Below, one piece after another: positions 16,702-25,438 of a stretch of 64,000 nt of DNA. Under the pieces are notes generated by a model. The model saw only the letters and a list, made by a program, of their open reading frames with translations. It was not told where the DNA came from and ran no database searches. Source of the stretch: CAZMNY01 sp964567745 (GTDB lineage Bacteria > Planctomycetota > Planctomycetia > Pirellulales > Pirellulaceae). Each line of letters starts with the position of its first letter. The stretch's first letter is position 1. Both the position numbers and the translations under genes were made by a program. Location: positions 33,088 through 97,087 of the forward strand of contig CAZMNY010000031.1 in the NCBI GenBank assembly GCA_964567745.1. Reading direction: 5' to 3'.

Positions 16702-19123
16702 CTAGTCAATATAGCTGTCGAAGTACTCTTCATACTCATCGTATGTGTCGTATTCGTCGCTGTACTGAGGACTTGGCTCCGCCAGTTCCGGCTTCGCTTC
16801 TCGTCCAGTCACATCATCTGGAACGTTCTGCGGGAGCCAGTCGAGATTCCAAGGCGAGTTGACGAAATCGACCAAGGGAAGTTGCATCGCGCCGCCTGTC
16901 AGGAATGCGACGTTCTGCCGAATCGACGAAGCAACTTGCTGCCCCAAGCTCTCGAGCACGCTGACGATGTCAACCGAGATGAAATCGTCCGCGCCGGTCG
17001 TCCAATCGTCATGAGCCAAATCGTAGCCCAGGTCGAGGTCCGAGTCGCCTTCGACCGCGTCATATCGCCAGCGTCCGCGGCTGTCATAACGGCTGTCGTA
17101 AACTTCCTCTTCCTCGGTCGCGGCCTCGGCGAGCGAAACGTCCTCGTCGGCACTCGACGCCGTTGACGCTCGCTCGTCGACGATGTCTTCGTAGTACCAG
17201 CCCGAAGTCTCGTCGGCGATCTCCGCCTCAGCATCGTCAGCGTCAGCTTCAATGACGTCAGCTTCAATGACGTCAGCTTCAATCGCTTCCGCCTCATTGG
17301 CTGCCTTGAGCGCCTTTTCATAGGCTTCCGCGGCCTCGTAGGCTTCATCGATCACGGCCTGCTCGTCGTCGAGCACGGATTCTTCGACCGGCGCCTCATC
17401 GACAACGACCGATTCAGCCGCGGCGGGAGCAGGCGTCGCTTCAGCCGGTTCGTAATCGTAGTTGTCGTAATACGATTCATCGTAGTCGTCCGAGTATTCC
17501 GCATCGGCGGAGTCGGCCGTCTCGCCCACGTTGGCACCTTCATTGGCGTCGTAATCGTAGTCGTCGTAGTCGGTGCCGTACTCAGCTTCGTCGTCAACGC
17601 TGTTCTCGTAGGCGTCGTCCTCGTAGTCTTCCGAGTGCTCGTCCCCGTATTCGGCCTCGTCGGCGATGCTCTCTTCGTACGCATCGTAGTCGTAGTCGTC
17701 CGCATACGCGTCGTCCGGCTGCACTTCCTCATCGAGGCTTTCTTCGTATGCGTCGTAATCGTAGTCGTCCGTATACTCGTCGTCCGACTCGACTTCCTCA
17801 TCGAAGTTGCCTTCGTAGTCGTAGTCGTACTCATTGTAGTCGTAGTCGTCGGAGTATTGCTCGTCGACATACTCGTCGTCGTACTCAGTCTCGTCGTCGA
17901 TCGCGTCTTCGATCGCGTCTTCGACTGCGTCGTCTGCTGCGTCGTCTGCAGCGTCGTACTCGTACCCGTCGTCGACGTATTCGTCATACTCGTATTCGTC
18001 GTAGTCGTCGTCGGCGTATTCGGACTGGTCATCCGCTTCGCCTTCGTACGCTTCGCCTTCGTACGCTTCGCCGTACTCGTACTCGTAGTCGTACTGTTGC
18101 TGATCGTACTCCACGTCGTCTTCAACAGCCGCCTGACCCTCGACTTCATCACTCGAGAGGTCGTCGACTACGGTCTCGTCGTCAGCGAGCGGCTCGAATT
18201 CGTCGTCGTCGTAACCATCTTCGTACTCGTACTGATAGTCGTCGCCCTGGCCGTACTCGTCGATGACGTCAGACTGCTCGTCGATAACGTCAGCCTGCTC
18301 GTCGATGACGTCAGACTGCTCGTCAATGGTCGGCTGACTGTCGACGACGTCGTCGATTGACGACGAATACTCGAAGCCGTAAGCGTCGCCTTCCACGTCA
18401 CTCGCTTCGGAGTCGTACTCAGGGCCATAGGGCTCGCCGTACGCGCGGTCGTTTTCGCTGTAGTCGTAGTCGGCGTCATCAAGCGACGACTCGCCGTCGG
18501 AAGCGAATCCGTCGTCCTCTTGATAGTCGTCGTACGGGTCCCACTCGGGATCGTCGAGCAGATCAGTCCCCTCGCCGTTTTCTTCTTCGGCGAGACGCTC
18601 ATCGTCGTCGATGGCTGCGGGAGCGTCGGCGGTAAAGCCCATGTCGCTGTCGGCGTCAACCGACGGGTCGGCGCCATAAGCGCCTTCGTATTCTGAATAG
18701 TCACTGTAGTCGTCCTGATACACGCCAGCCGCTTCTGAAATAGCTGGATCCAAAGGCTTCGAATCCGCCGGGGGCGCCGTAACGGCGTAGCCCGGACANN
18801 NNNNNNNNNNNNNNNNNNNNNNNNNNNNNNNNNNNNNNNNNNNNNNNNNNNNNNNNNNNNNNNNNNNNNNNNNNNNNNNNNNNNNNNNNNNNNNNNNNCT
18901 CACAATATTCGCATTGGGTTGATGCTGCTTTGGTTCCCGGCGGTTCGGCGCGAACCGACTGGGCCGCCGGGGGCGCCGTAACGGCGTAGCCCGGACACTC
19001 ACAATATTCGCATTGGGTTGATGCTGCTTTGGTTCCCGGCGGTTCGGCGCGAGCCGACTGGGCCGACATGGCCCCGCCAAACGAACCCCAGAAAAGCGTG
19101 AGTGCTAGAAACGATTGTCTCAT
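16702..19123 (-). CDS. Secreted, extremely acidic Asp/Glu/Tyr-rich repeat protein, split by an assembly gap
   Basis: Start is ATG 19123. The first 75 codons (19123-18899) run exactly to the gap. The frame resumes at 18798 with CPGY and continues for 698 residues to 16702, so the protein has at least 773 residues. A signal peptide ends near AQSARA. An N-terminal 33-residue tandem repeat contains the Cys cluster CEYCEC. The body is almost entirely Asp, Glu, Tyr, Ala and Ser with few basic residues. It includes 23-residue repeats (about three to four copies), a 7-residue VIDEQSD-like repeat and a 5-residue EADVI-like repeat. The C-terminal ~110 residues are less repetitive and include a hydrophobic stretch (VDIVSVLESLGQQVASS), then another DEY-rich tail. 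I know no family. Cation or calcium binding at the cell surface is plausible but inferred. Confidence 0.8.
17244..17273 (-). repeat. 15-bp tandem repeat within the acidic gene
   Basis: Two perfect copies of CAGCTTCAATGACGT lie at 17244-17258 and 17259-17273, followed by a partial third. They encode repeated EADVI-type residues. The unit is a multiple of three, so copy changes keep the frame. Confidence 0.85.
17600..17806 (-). repeat. 69-bp tandem repeat (23 residues) within the acidic gene
   Basis: Three consecutive 69-bp units start at 17600, 17669 and 17738. The last two are most alike and read on the minus strand as DEEV..DD.Y.DDYDYDAYEES. Weaker, diverged copies continue on both sides (about 17538-17599 and 17807-17850). 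The repeats keep the frame. Confidence 0.85.
18259..18321 (-). repeat. 21-bp tandem repeat within the acidic gene
   Basis: Three units (18259-18279, 18280-18300, 18301-18321) differ by only two bases; the first and third are identical. On the minus strand they encode repeats of a seven-residue VIDEQSD-like motif. A shorter related unit follows. Confidence 0.88.
18765..19065 (-). repeat. 99-bp tandem repeat (33 residues) flanking the assembly gap
   Basis: A full unit occupies 18899-18997. A second copy covers 18998-19065 with one mismatch before diverging into the signal-peptide region. On the other side of the gap, 18765-18798 repeats the last 34 bases of the unit. The protein unit holds AEPPGTKAASTQCEYCEC and then PGYAVTAPP. 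Confidence 0.9.
18799..18898. other. Assembly gap of 100 N inside the 99-bp repeat
   Basis: There are exactly 100 N, which is a conventional placeholder. Bases before the gap end ..CCGGACA and bases after it start CTCACAAT. In the intact repeat unit these two ends are directly adjacent (18991-19004). The missing length is therefore probably a whole number of 99-bp units, possibly zero. The 100-base placeholder alone breaks the reading frame. Confidence 0.9.
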
Positions 19124-19522
19124 CGTTCAAATCCTCCTGACAAATCTCTAACCGAAAAGCTCGGCCACCATGCCTGCTTGCAAATTCCTGAGCGGGGAAG
19201 ATGTGATGGTTGCTACAGAGAAGCTTGTAGTCCCGCGATAGATGGCATATCGGAGTCTTGCGAATGGGTGCCTTAGGCAATAGAGGACAAAAAACGCGTT
19301 AGGGCGCTTTGCATACGGTTTCATCCGACCAGAGAAACAGGGCGAATGCTTCCGTTCGTTCCGATTCTTCCAACAACCGGGCCATTTGAATTAGCATTAA
19401 ATAAGTCAACATAGTAATGTATGCAGAAGCAGCCGATACAATAGGCAGAACCGAACGGGTGGCAACCTCCTCCCTCGCCGAATTACGTTTTTCTCTTACC
19501 CTCTTGGGGGTGCGACCAAGCT
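19124..19522. other. Divergent intergenic region with an AT-rich core
   Basis: These 399 bases lie between the acidic repeat gene (-) and the SLC13 gene (+). A stretch near 19385-19440 is clearly more AT-rich than its surroundings (for example TAGCATTAAATAAGTCAAC) and probably holds promoters. On the minus strand it contains a TTGACT. I see no well-spaced -10 box and no gene. Confidence 0.45.
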
Positions 19523-21454
19523 GTGGATCCTGAAATCTGGCAACCGATCGTCGCCTTGGCCGCGACAGCAGGCGTTTTCTTCGCGCTACAGTGGCGCCGC
19601 GGAGCCGCTACGGACTTTGTCTTCCTATGCGGTTTGGCCGTGGTAACACTGGCCGGCGTCATCTCACCAGAGCAGGCGCTCGCCGGTTTTGCCAATCCCG
19701 CCATCCTCACGATAGGCGGCCTGTTAGCGGTCGCCGCCGGGCTCAGGATCACCGGAGTGCTCGATTGGGTCGGACGGCGACTGTTGGGGCGAGCCGAAAG
19801 CGAACGCGGTGCCATGCTGCGTCTCATCCCTACCGTCGCCGCCGCCTCCGCCTTTCTGCTCAACACGGCTGTCGTGGCCATGATGATGCCGGTCGTGCTC
19901 GATTGGTGTCGCCGACGTTCGATCTCGCCGTCGCGTTTGCTGATGCCAGTCAGCTATTTGGCGATCCTCGGCGGAGTTTGCACGACGATGGGCACGAGCA
20001 CGACGCTCGTCGTCCAAGGCAAACTTGCCGAACTCCAACAGCGATACGGCGAGGCGTCCTACAACAACAACTCATTCGCTGACGACTTACAAAGACTATC
20101 GCTGTTTGAGATCGGAGCCGTCGGGCTGCCTTGCGCGATCCTCTGCGGGGCGACGCTCGTGTTGTGGGGTCGGCGGCTGCTTCCGAATCGAGTTGACTTG
20201 ATCGAGCAATTCGGTGAGAAGCGACGCGAGTATCTCGTGCAGATGTTAGTTCAGCCTCAGTGCCGCCTGATCGGGCAGTCGGTCGAGTCGGCTGGTTTAC
20301 GGCATTTGCCGGGGCTGTTTCTGATCGAGATCGATCGTCAAGGCGAGGTCATCACGCCGGTGACGCCTCTCGACACGATTCGAGCTGGCGACCATCTTGT
20401 CTTCACCGGGGTGGTCAGCACGATCGTCGATTTACAGAAGACGCCCGGTCTCGTGCCGGCGGCGGACGTGAATTACGAAACGCATCCGTCCGCCGGTCGC
20501 AAGCGGCACTTGACCGAAGTCGTTCTGTCGCGAACATCACCCTTAATTGGCCAAACCATTCGCGAGGGCCAATTCCGCCAGCGCTACAACGCGGCCGTGA
20601 TTGCCGTCCACCGAAATGGCGTTCGATTGACGAACAAAGTGGGCGACATCCAACTTGAGCCTGGCGACACGCTGCTGTTGCAAACTCGAACCGAATTCGT
20701 TTCGAGTTACCGCAACCACCGAGATTTCTATTTGGTCAGTAGCGTCGATGGCGTCGAGCCGAGACAGCACAACCGAGCTGTCGTCGCGGCTTGCTTGGCC
20801 GGCCTGCTCGTGGTCTGGCTCGTTGCTGCGAGCCTTTGGAGCAGCGGACTGCTGGGCGGCTTAAGCATGCCGGCACCGTCCGGCCTCGACCACGTCGACG
20901 CTCGCGCGAATTTCGATCTGGTTTCCGTGTTCACGTCGCCTGCCATCGCGGCGCTGACGATTGTGTTGCTTATGATCGCCTCGCGCTGCCTGACGGCCTC
21001 CGAGGCTCGCGGCTCACTCGACCTGTCGATGCTCCTGACGATCGGCGCGGCGCTTGGATTGGGGCGAGCGATCACGGAGAGCGGAGCGGCGGACCTCATA
21101 GCGAAGACGCTCGTCGCCAGTGTCGGCGGCCAACCATTGCTATTGCTCGCCGTCGTATTCCTGCTGGCGGTCGCTCTGACCGAGACCATTACGAACAACG
21201 CCGTCGCCGCGATGCTGCTCCCGCTTGCCGTGGCCGTTGCCTGGACCGCCGGGCTGAGTCCTCGCCCATTCATTGTCGCGATCACCCTTGCCGCTTCCTT
21301 GTCGTTCCTGACTCCAGTCGGTTATCAAACCAACTTGATGGTGATGGGCCCCGGCGGTTATCAACCATCCGACTACCTTCGCTGCGGCGCCCCCCTGACT
21401 CTACTCACATTCGCCACCGCGATGACCCTGATACCACTCATCTGGCCTTTCTAA
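19523..21454 (+). CDS. SLC13/DASS-type ion or anion transporter with two TrkA-C domains
   Basis: The protein has 643 residues with a GTG start at 19523; a G-rich GGGGG lies about 14 bases upstream. The N-terminal half of the carrier (~1-220) has the motif LLNTAVVAMMMPV. Two consecutive TrkA-C (RCK_C) domains follow at about 225-310 and 325-405, each of the pattern LIGQ..(R/E)...G..V....R.G....P.....I..GD.L. The second membrane half contains the twin motif ETITNNAVAAMLLPLAVA and ends GYQTNLMVMGPGGYQPSDYLR. This layout is typical of SLC13 permeases that move sulfate, dicarboxylates or other anions with sodium. The substrate is unknown. TrkA-C domains usually bind small regulatory ligands. Confidence 0.92.
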   Translation: MDPEIWQPIVALAATAGVFFALQWRRGAATDFVFLCGLAVVTLAGVISPEQALAGFANPAILTIGGLLAVAAGLRITGVLDWVGRRLLGRAESERGAMLRLIPTVAAASAFLLNTAVVAMMMPVVLDWCRRRSISPSRLLMPVSYLAILGGVCTTMGTSTTLVVQGKLAELQQRYGEASYNNNSFADDLQRLSLFEIGAVGLPCAILCGATLVLWGRRLLPNRVDLIEQFGEKRREYLVQMLVQPQCRLIGQSVESAGLRHLPGLFLIEIDRQGEVITPVTPLDTIRAGDHLVFTGVVSTIVDLQKTPGLVPAADVNYETHPSAGRKRHLTEVVLSRTSPLIGQTIREGQFRQRYNAAVIAVHRNGVRLTNKVGDIQLEPGDTLLLQTRTEFVSSYRNHRDFYLVSSVDGVEPRQHNRAVVAACLAGLLVVWLVAASLWSSGLLGGLSMPAPSGLDHVDARANFDLVSVFTSPAIAALTIVLLMIASRCLTASEARGSLDLSMLLTIGAALGLGRAITESGAADLIAKTLVASVGGQPLLLLAVVFLLAVALTETITNNAVAAMLLPLAVAVAWTAGLSPRPFIVAITLAASLSFLTPVGYQTNLMVMGPGGYQPSDYLRCGAPLTLLTFATAMTLIPLIWPF

Positions 21455-21492
21455 CTTCTTCACTTCGCACTTTGCAGGTAGCCTCGAATGTG

Positions 21493-21601
21493 GCTCACCG
21501 AACGAGCAAGCTCGTTGGGGTCGTGACACGGTTCGGCCCAGCTTCCTAGCTGTTAATCTTGCTCACCGAACGAGCAAGCTCGTTCGGGTCGTGACACGGT
21601 T
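21493..21601. repeat. Two 41-bp direct repeats with a palindromic core (REP-like)
   Basis: Copies lie at 21493-21533 and 21561-21601, 68 bases apart, and differ at one base. Each contains an inverted repeat; in the second copy, CCGAACGAGC and GCTCGTTCGG form a 10-bp stem with a 2-base loop. Both copies lie between two convergent genes. No T-run follows on either strand, so this is not a standard terminator. It resembles repetitive extragenic palindromes. Confidence 0.75.
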
Positions 21602-21616
21602 AGCGTCGAATCGAAT

Positions 21617-23182
21617 TCAACTCTCGCATCGAGCCAAATACCGACCAGGCAATTCTCCGTCAATCGACACGGGCGACCCGGCCTGGACGACAAGACAGCC
21701 GTTGATCAGGACTTCGCATATGCCGGCGGACGTCTGATGCGGGTTCTCAAACGTCGCCCGATCGGCAACCGTCTCCGGATCGAAGAGAACGATATCGGCG
21801 AAAGCGCCCTCTCGGATTTCTCCTCGGTCGGTGAATCCGAATCGCTGGGCGGGCCACTGAGTCATCTTGTGAACGGCTTCTTCGAGCGAGAATAGATTTC
21901 GGTCGCGAACGCAATGCCCCAGCAATCGGGACGTCGAGCCGAACACGCGGGGATGGATGGGGCCGTCTGCGAAGTAGATCCCGTCGCTCCCCATCATGAA
22001 CCGCTCGTGCTTAAGAAACGGCTCGACACGCTTGTTCTCTCCTTCGATGAACACCAACAATGGGGCGAATCGCTCTTCGACAAGCAACCGCGCCAACGCC
22101 TCTTCCGCCGGCAGGCCGGTCTCGGCAATGTATTTCGATAGCGGCTTCCCTTGATGGCGGGCGTTGTCCTTACCGGGAATCCAGGCAAGATGGATTTCGT
22201 TGAGGTCGAGCCGGTACGACTCCAGTCCCAATCGAAACCGCTCCAACATTTCGGGTTGCATCAATCGGTTCGCAGCGGCCAAAGGCCCAGCTTCCCAAAC
22301 CTCGTATGGAACGAGATAGCTCAGCATCGTCGAGCCGGGCTGATACGGATAGACGTCAAACGAATAATCCACGGTCGGCGCCCATGCGTCGAGTAGCTCC
22401 ATGACCTGGTCGGTCTCTTCGAGCGACTGAGCTTTGAGATGGGAAATGTGGAGCCTCACCTCGGCTCGCTGCGCGATTTCAAAGGCCTCTTCCAGCGCTG
22501 GAAGCAGACCCAATTTATACCGCACATGAGTCGCGTAGATCCCATTAAACGGCGCAATCGCTTTACAGGCGTTGACGACGTCCCGAGTTGTTGAGAAACA
22601 CTGAACGATATAATCGAGTCCCGAGGAGAGGCCGACGGCCCCCTGCTCCATCGCTTGGGTTATCTCGAATTGAATCTGCCTGTTTTGAAAATCGTCGATC
22701 GCACTGCGGCCGAACCCGCAAGCCAAGCTGCGCACGTTGGCGTAGGCGACCTGAGCCGCACTGTTTTGCACGTTGGTCTTGTCGAGCAAGGCCATGTAGT
22801 CGCCAAGCGTCTCCCAACCCGAGTATTCGTCAAGCCTCAATCCATTGAGCCCGCGCAGATAAAACAGCCATTCACGCCAAGTGTGTCGATTGACGGGGGC
22901 GTACGAGATACCGTCGGACATCAGAAGTTCCGTCGTGAATCCTTGCGTGGTCTTGCACGCCAGCTGCGTCTCTCGGAGCAGGTGTCCGTCGCTATGATTG
23001 TGGACGTCAATAAAACCGGGCGCAACGATCTTCCCTCGAGCGTCGATCCTACGATTCGCCGTAGACTCGCTCAGGTCGCCGACGGCGACCATGCGATCGC
23101 CTTGGACGGCGACATCAGCACGGTGCCGCGCAGCGCCAGATCCGTCGATGACGAGACCGCCCTGAATTATCGTGTCGAACAC
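21617..23182 (-). CDS. N-acyl-D-amino-acid deacylase family amidohydrolase
   Basis: The protein has 521 residues; the GTG start is at 23182. The small N-terminal beta domain (VDIGG-like start, IIQGGLVIDGSGA) leads into the metal motif HNHSD (His61, His63, Asp65). Further landmarks are HISHLKAQ, the SDG motif in MGSDGIYFADGP (a conserved catalytic Asp in this family), HPRVFGS and the C-terminal GEIREGAFADIVLFD return of the beta domain. D-aminoacylases hydrolyse N-acyl-D-amino acids, but homologues include dihydropyrimidinase-like and N-acyl-D-glutamate enzymes, so the substrate is not certain. It lies 59 bases downstream of lpdA on the same strand. Confidence 0.88.
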   Translation of the reverse strand: MFDTIIQGGLVIDGSGAARHRADVAVQGDRMVAVGDLSESTANRRIDARGKIVAPGFIDVHNHSDGHLLRETQLACKTTQGFTTELLMSDGISYAPVNRHTWREWLFYLRGLNGLRLDEYSGWETLGDYMALLDKTNVQNSAAQVAYANVRSLACGFGRSAIDDFQNRQIQFEITQAMEQGAVGLSSGLDYIVQCFSTTRDVVNACKAIAPFNGIYATHVRYKLGLLPALEEAFEIAQRAEVRLHISHLKAQSLEETDQVMELLDAWAPTVDYSFDVYPYQPGSTMLSYLVPYEVWEAGPLAAANRLMQPEMLERFRLGLESYRLDLNEIHLAWIPGKDNARHQGKPLSKYIAETGLPAEEALARLLVEERFAPLLVFIEGENKRVEPFLKHERFMMGSDGIYFADGPIHPRVFGSTSRLLGHCVRDRNLFSLEEAVHKMTQWPAQRFGFTDRGEIREGAFADIVLFDPETVADRATFENPHQTSAGICEVLINGCLVVQAGSPVSIDGELPGRYLARCES

Positions 23183-23241
23183 TGGGCAACCTGCGATCTA
23201 GTGGTAGGTGGCGGCAAAGCGAGGTCGCGACGACGACAAAG

Positions 23242-24678
23242 TTATTTGACTCGACGCTTCCGTTTCGGTTTATAGAATTCTGTGGCTGTGCCGAAATGGA
23301 CTTCGGCCGCATTCATCAAAGTTTCGCTGAGCGTCGGGTGCGGGTGGACCGTTTCGATAACGTCGCGAAGGACGCATCCCATTTCGATTGCCAAGGCCGC
23401 TTCGGCGATGAGTTCACCTGCTCCGCAACCGACAATGCCGCACCCCAGCACCCGTTTCGACTCGGGGTCCAGAACCCACTTCGTCAGTCCCTCAGTGCGT
23501 CCAATCGCTTGAGCTCGACCGCTGGCCGCCCATGGCAAGACAGCGACTTCAACGTCCATCTGCTCCTGCTCCGCTTGGGATTCAGTGAGACCCGCCCAGG
23601 CGATTTCCGGATCGGTAAAGACCACGGCGGAGATAGCCGCTTTGTCGAACTCAGCCGGCCCGCCCGCCAGCGCTTCGACAGCCACTTTGGCTTCATGGGC
23701 CGCCTTGTGGGCCAGCATCGGTTCGCCGGCAACGTCTCCAATCGCCAAAATGTGAGGATCGGCCGTGCGCTGTTTATTGTCGCAAGTCACGAACCCGCGA
23801 GTGTCCATTTTCACCGACGTGTTTTCCAGACCCAGCTTGAGTGACGACGGACGCCGACCGACCGACACGAGCACGCGATCAAAGCGCTCGGTAGCGGACT
23901 CATTCTCTCCCTCAAAGACGACTTCAATCTGGTCTCCGCTGTCGCTGAGCTCCGCCACCTTGGTGTTCAGCAAGATGCGATTGTCGAACAGACTCTTGAG
24001 CCGCTTGTGAAGCGGCCGCACAAGATCGCGATCGGTGCCGGGAAGCAATTGGTCGGTCATCTCGACGACAGTCACCTTCGAGCCCAATCGAGCGTAGACG
24101 GTCCCCATCTCCAAACCGATGTAGCCGCCGCCGATCACGAGCAAGGAATCGGGGATGTCGTCGAGCTGCAGCGCGCCGCTCGAGTCCATCACTCGGCTCG
24201 AGCCGATTTGGAAAGCTGCCGGCATGGAGGGCGTGGAGCCAGTCGCGAGAATCAAGTGGTCAAACGTGAGCTGCTTGTCTTCCGGAATTGACGGGCTGTC
24301 GCCTTCAAGCTGAAGCGTGGTCGAGTCCTTAAGAAATCCGCGAGCGGTAACGAGTTTCACCTTCCTCGCTTTGGCCAAGCTCTTCAAGCCATTGGCGAGT
24401 GTCTTAATGACCTTCTCTTTGCGGCCTCGAATCTTTTCGACGTCGATCGTCGGCTGCGAATACTCGACTCCCCAGTCGGCGTTCAACTCATCGACCTCGC
24501 CGATCACTCGAGCGACATGCAGCAGGGCCTTGCTGGGAATGCAGCCTCGCAGAAGACACGTTCCTCCCAAGCGGCTCTCCGCCTCGACCAAAGTAACGTC
24601 CATTCCCATATCGGCAGCCAAGAACGCTGCGGCGTAACCGCCGGGTCCGCCGCCGAGCACGACCAGCGATGAGTGCAT
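23242..24678 (-). CDS. lpdA: Dihydrolipoyl dehydrogenase
   Basis: The protein has 478 residues; ATG 24678 is preceded by CGGAG. It is the E3 flavoenzyme that reoxidises dihydrolipoamide of 2-oxoacid dehydrogenase or glycine-cleavage complexes and makes NADH. The FAD-binding GGGPGG lies at residues 9-14, and the redox disulfide CLLRGC (Cys41, Cys46) sits in GGTCLLRGCIPSK. The NAD-binding GGGYIGLEMG follows, and the C-terminal catalytic His region is HPHPTLSE (445-452). No E1 or E2 genes are nearby, so it may serve complexes encoded elsewhere. The terminator after rpsD separates it from the upstream genes. The C-terminus is Lys/Arg-rich. Confidence 0.95.
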   Translation of the reverse strand: MHSSLVVLGGGPGGYAAAFLAADMGMDVTLVEAESRLGGTCLLRGCIPSKALLHVARVIGEVDELNADWGVEYSQPTIDVEKIRGRKEKVIKTLANGLKSLAKARKVKLVTARGFLKDSTTLQLEGDSPSIPEDKQLTFDHLILATGSTPSMPAAFQIGSSRVMDSSGALQLDDIPDSLLVIGGGYIGLEMGTVYARLGSKVTVVEMTDQLLPGTDRDLVRPLHKRLKSLFDNRILLNTKVAELSDSGDQIEVVFEGENESATERFDRVLVSVGRRPSSLKLGLENTSVKMDTRGFVTCDNKQRTADPHILAIGDVAGEPMLAHKAAHEAKVAVEALAGGPAEFDKAAISAVVFTDPEIAWAGLTESQAEQEQMDVEVAVLPWAASGRAQAIGRTEGLTKWVLDPESKRVLGCGIVGCGAGELIAEAALAIEMGCVLRDVIETVHPHPTLSETLMNAAEVHFGTATEFYKPKRKRRVK

Positions 24679-24742
24679 TAGTTACTCCGGATGAAATGCG
24701 TTTGGAAAGTTGACAGGAGTTGCAACGACTTGTGACCAACGT

Positions 24743-24771
24743 AAAAAACGCCGCGTTGTGGAACGCGGCGT
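24743..24771 (-). terminator. Rho-independent terminator after rpsD
   Basis: The bases ACGCCGCGTT (24748-24757) and AACGCGGCGT (24762-24771) form a 10-bp stem with a 4-base loop. On the minus strand the stem runs into a T tract (complement of A at 24743-24748). It lies 44 bases past the rpsD stop and upstream of lpdA. Confidence 0.88.
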
Positions 24772-24815
24772 CTATCGAATGCTTCGGATTTCTGTGGTCT
24801 GCGAACCGTCGCCAG

Positions 24816-25427
24816 TTATCGCGACAGGAATTCGACCACCATGTTGATGTCGACCGGCAGGCTAATGTCGGACGGGCCCGGTAAGCCTTGCACGGTAGCT
24901 CGCAGCGTCTCGGAGTCAAACGTGACAAAGTCGAGCGTATTGTCTTGTCCGCTGGCGGCAATCACGTCGCGGTACATGACAAGAATGTTCTTGCGGTTTC
25001 GCACGGTAATCACATCGCCGGGCTTAACGAGGAACGAGGGCGTAGTGACTTTGACCCCGTTCACTTGAAAATGTCCGTGGGTGATCCCCTGTCGAGCTTG
25101 CGGGCGAGTGCGAGTGTAGCCGCAGCGACGAATGACATTGTCGAGTCGCTGCTCGCAAAGCATCAGGAGCAGTTCGCCGGTGTTGCCTTTCTTCTTTGAA
25201 ACGTTTTCAAAGTAGCGTCGCAACTGGCGTTCGCCGAGCCCGTAATAATGCTTGATCTTCTGTTTTTCTTTCAACGCCAGGCCGTAGTTTGACGGGCGAC
25301 GTCCTCGCGTGTGCATGCCCGGCGGTTGAGACCGGCGCTCTGAGGCGCGGCATGCGCCGCTTCCTTCGTAAACCAATGTACCAAGGCGGCGATTGACACG
25401 TGCTTTGGGTCCGGTGTACCGGGCCAT
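24816..25427 (-). CDS. rpsD: 30S ribosomal protein uS4
   Basis: The protein has 203 residues, the normal length. The start ATG 25427 has GGGAG seven bases upstream. It contains the N-terminal MARYTGPKARVNRRLG, then KQKIKHYYGLGERQLRRYF, the S4 RNA-binding motif (LLLMLCEQRLDNVIRRCG, HGHFQVNG, VKPGDVI) and a C-terminal VEFLSR. It binds 16S rRNA early in small-subunit assembly. It is not next to rpsM, rpsK or rpoA as in many bacteria. Its start lies 11 bases after the stop of an SHD1-like membrane gene, so the two may be cotranscribed. Confidence 0.97.
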   Translation of the reverse strand: MARYTGPKARVNRRLGTLVYEGSGACRASERRSQPPGMHTRGRRPSNYGLALKEKQKIKHYYGLGERQLRRYFENVSKKKGNTGELLLMLCEQRLDNVIRRCGYTRTRPQARQGITHGHFQVNGVKVTTPSFLVKPGDVITVRNRKNILVMYRDVIAASGQDNTLDFVTFDSETLRATVQGLPGPSDISLPVDINMVVEFLSR

Positions 25428-25438
25428 CCAAGGTCTCC

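Noticed and set aside
17635..18360. A 241-residue, Val/Leu-rich plus-strand frame that looks like a membrane protein
   Set aside because: It is the antisense shadow of the acidic repeats: GAC/GAA/TAC-rich codons read backwards give Val, Phe and Leu. No start signal, no family, and it lies fully inside the minus-strand gene.
18701..19123. Two separate proteins on either side of the N gap
   Set aside because: They are two frames of one gene split by the 100-N placeholder; the repeat boundary shows that the true sequence is continuous.
21493..21601. CRISPR array
   Set aside because: Only two copies, 41 bases each with a 27-base spacer, internally palindromic, and no cas genes in the window.
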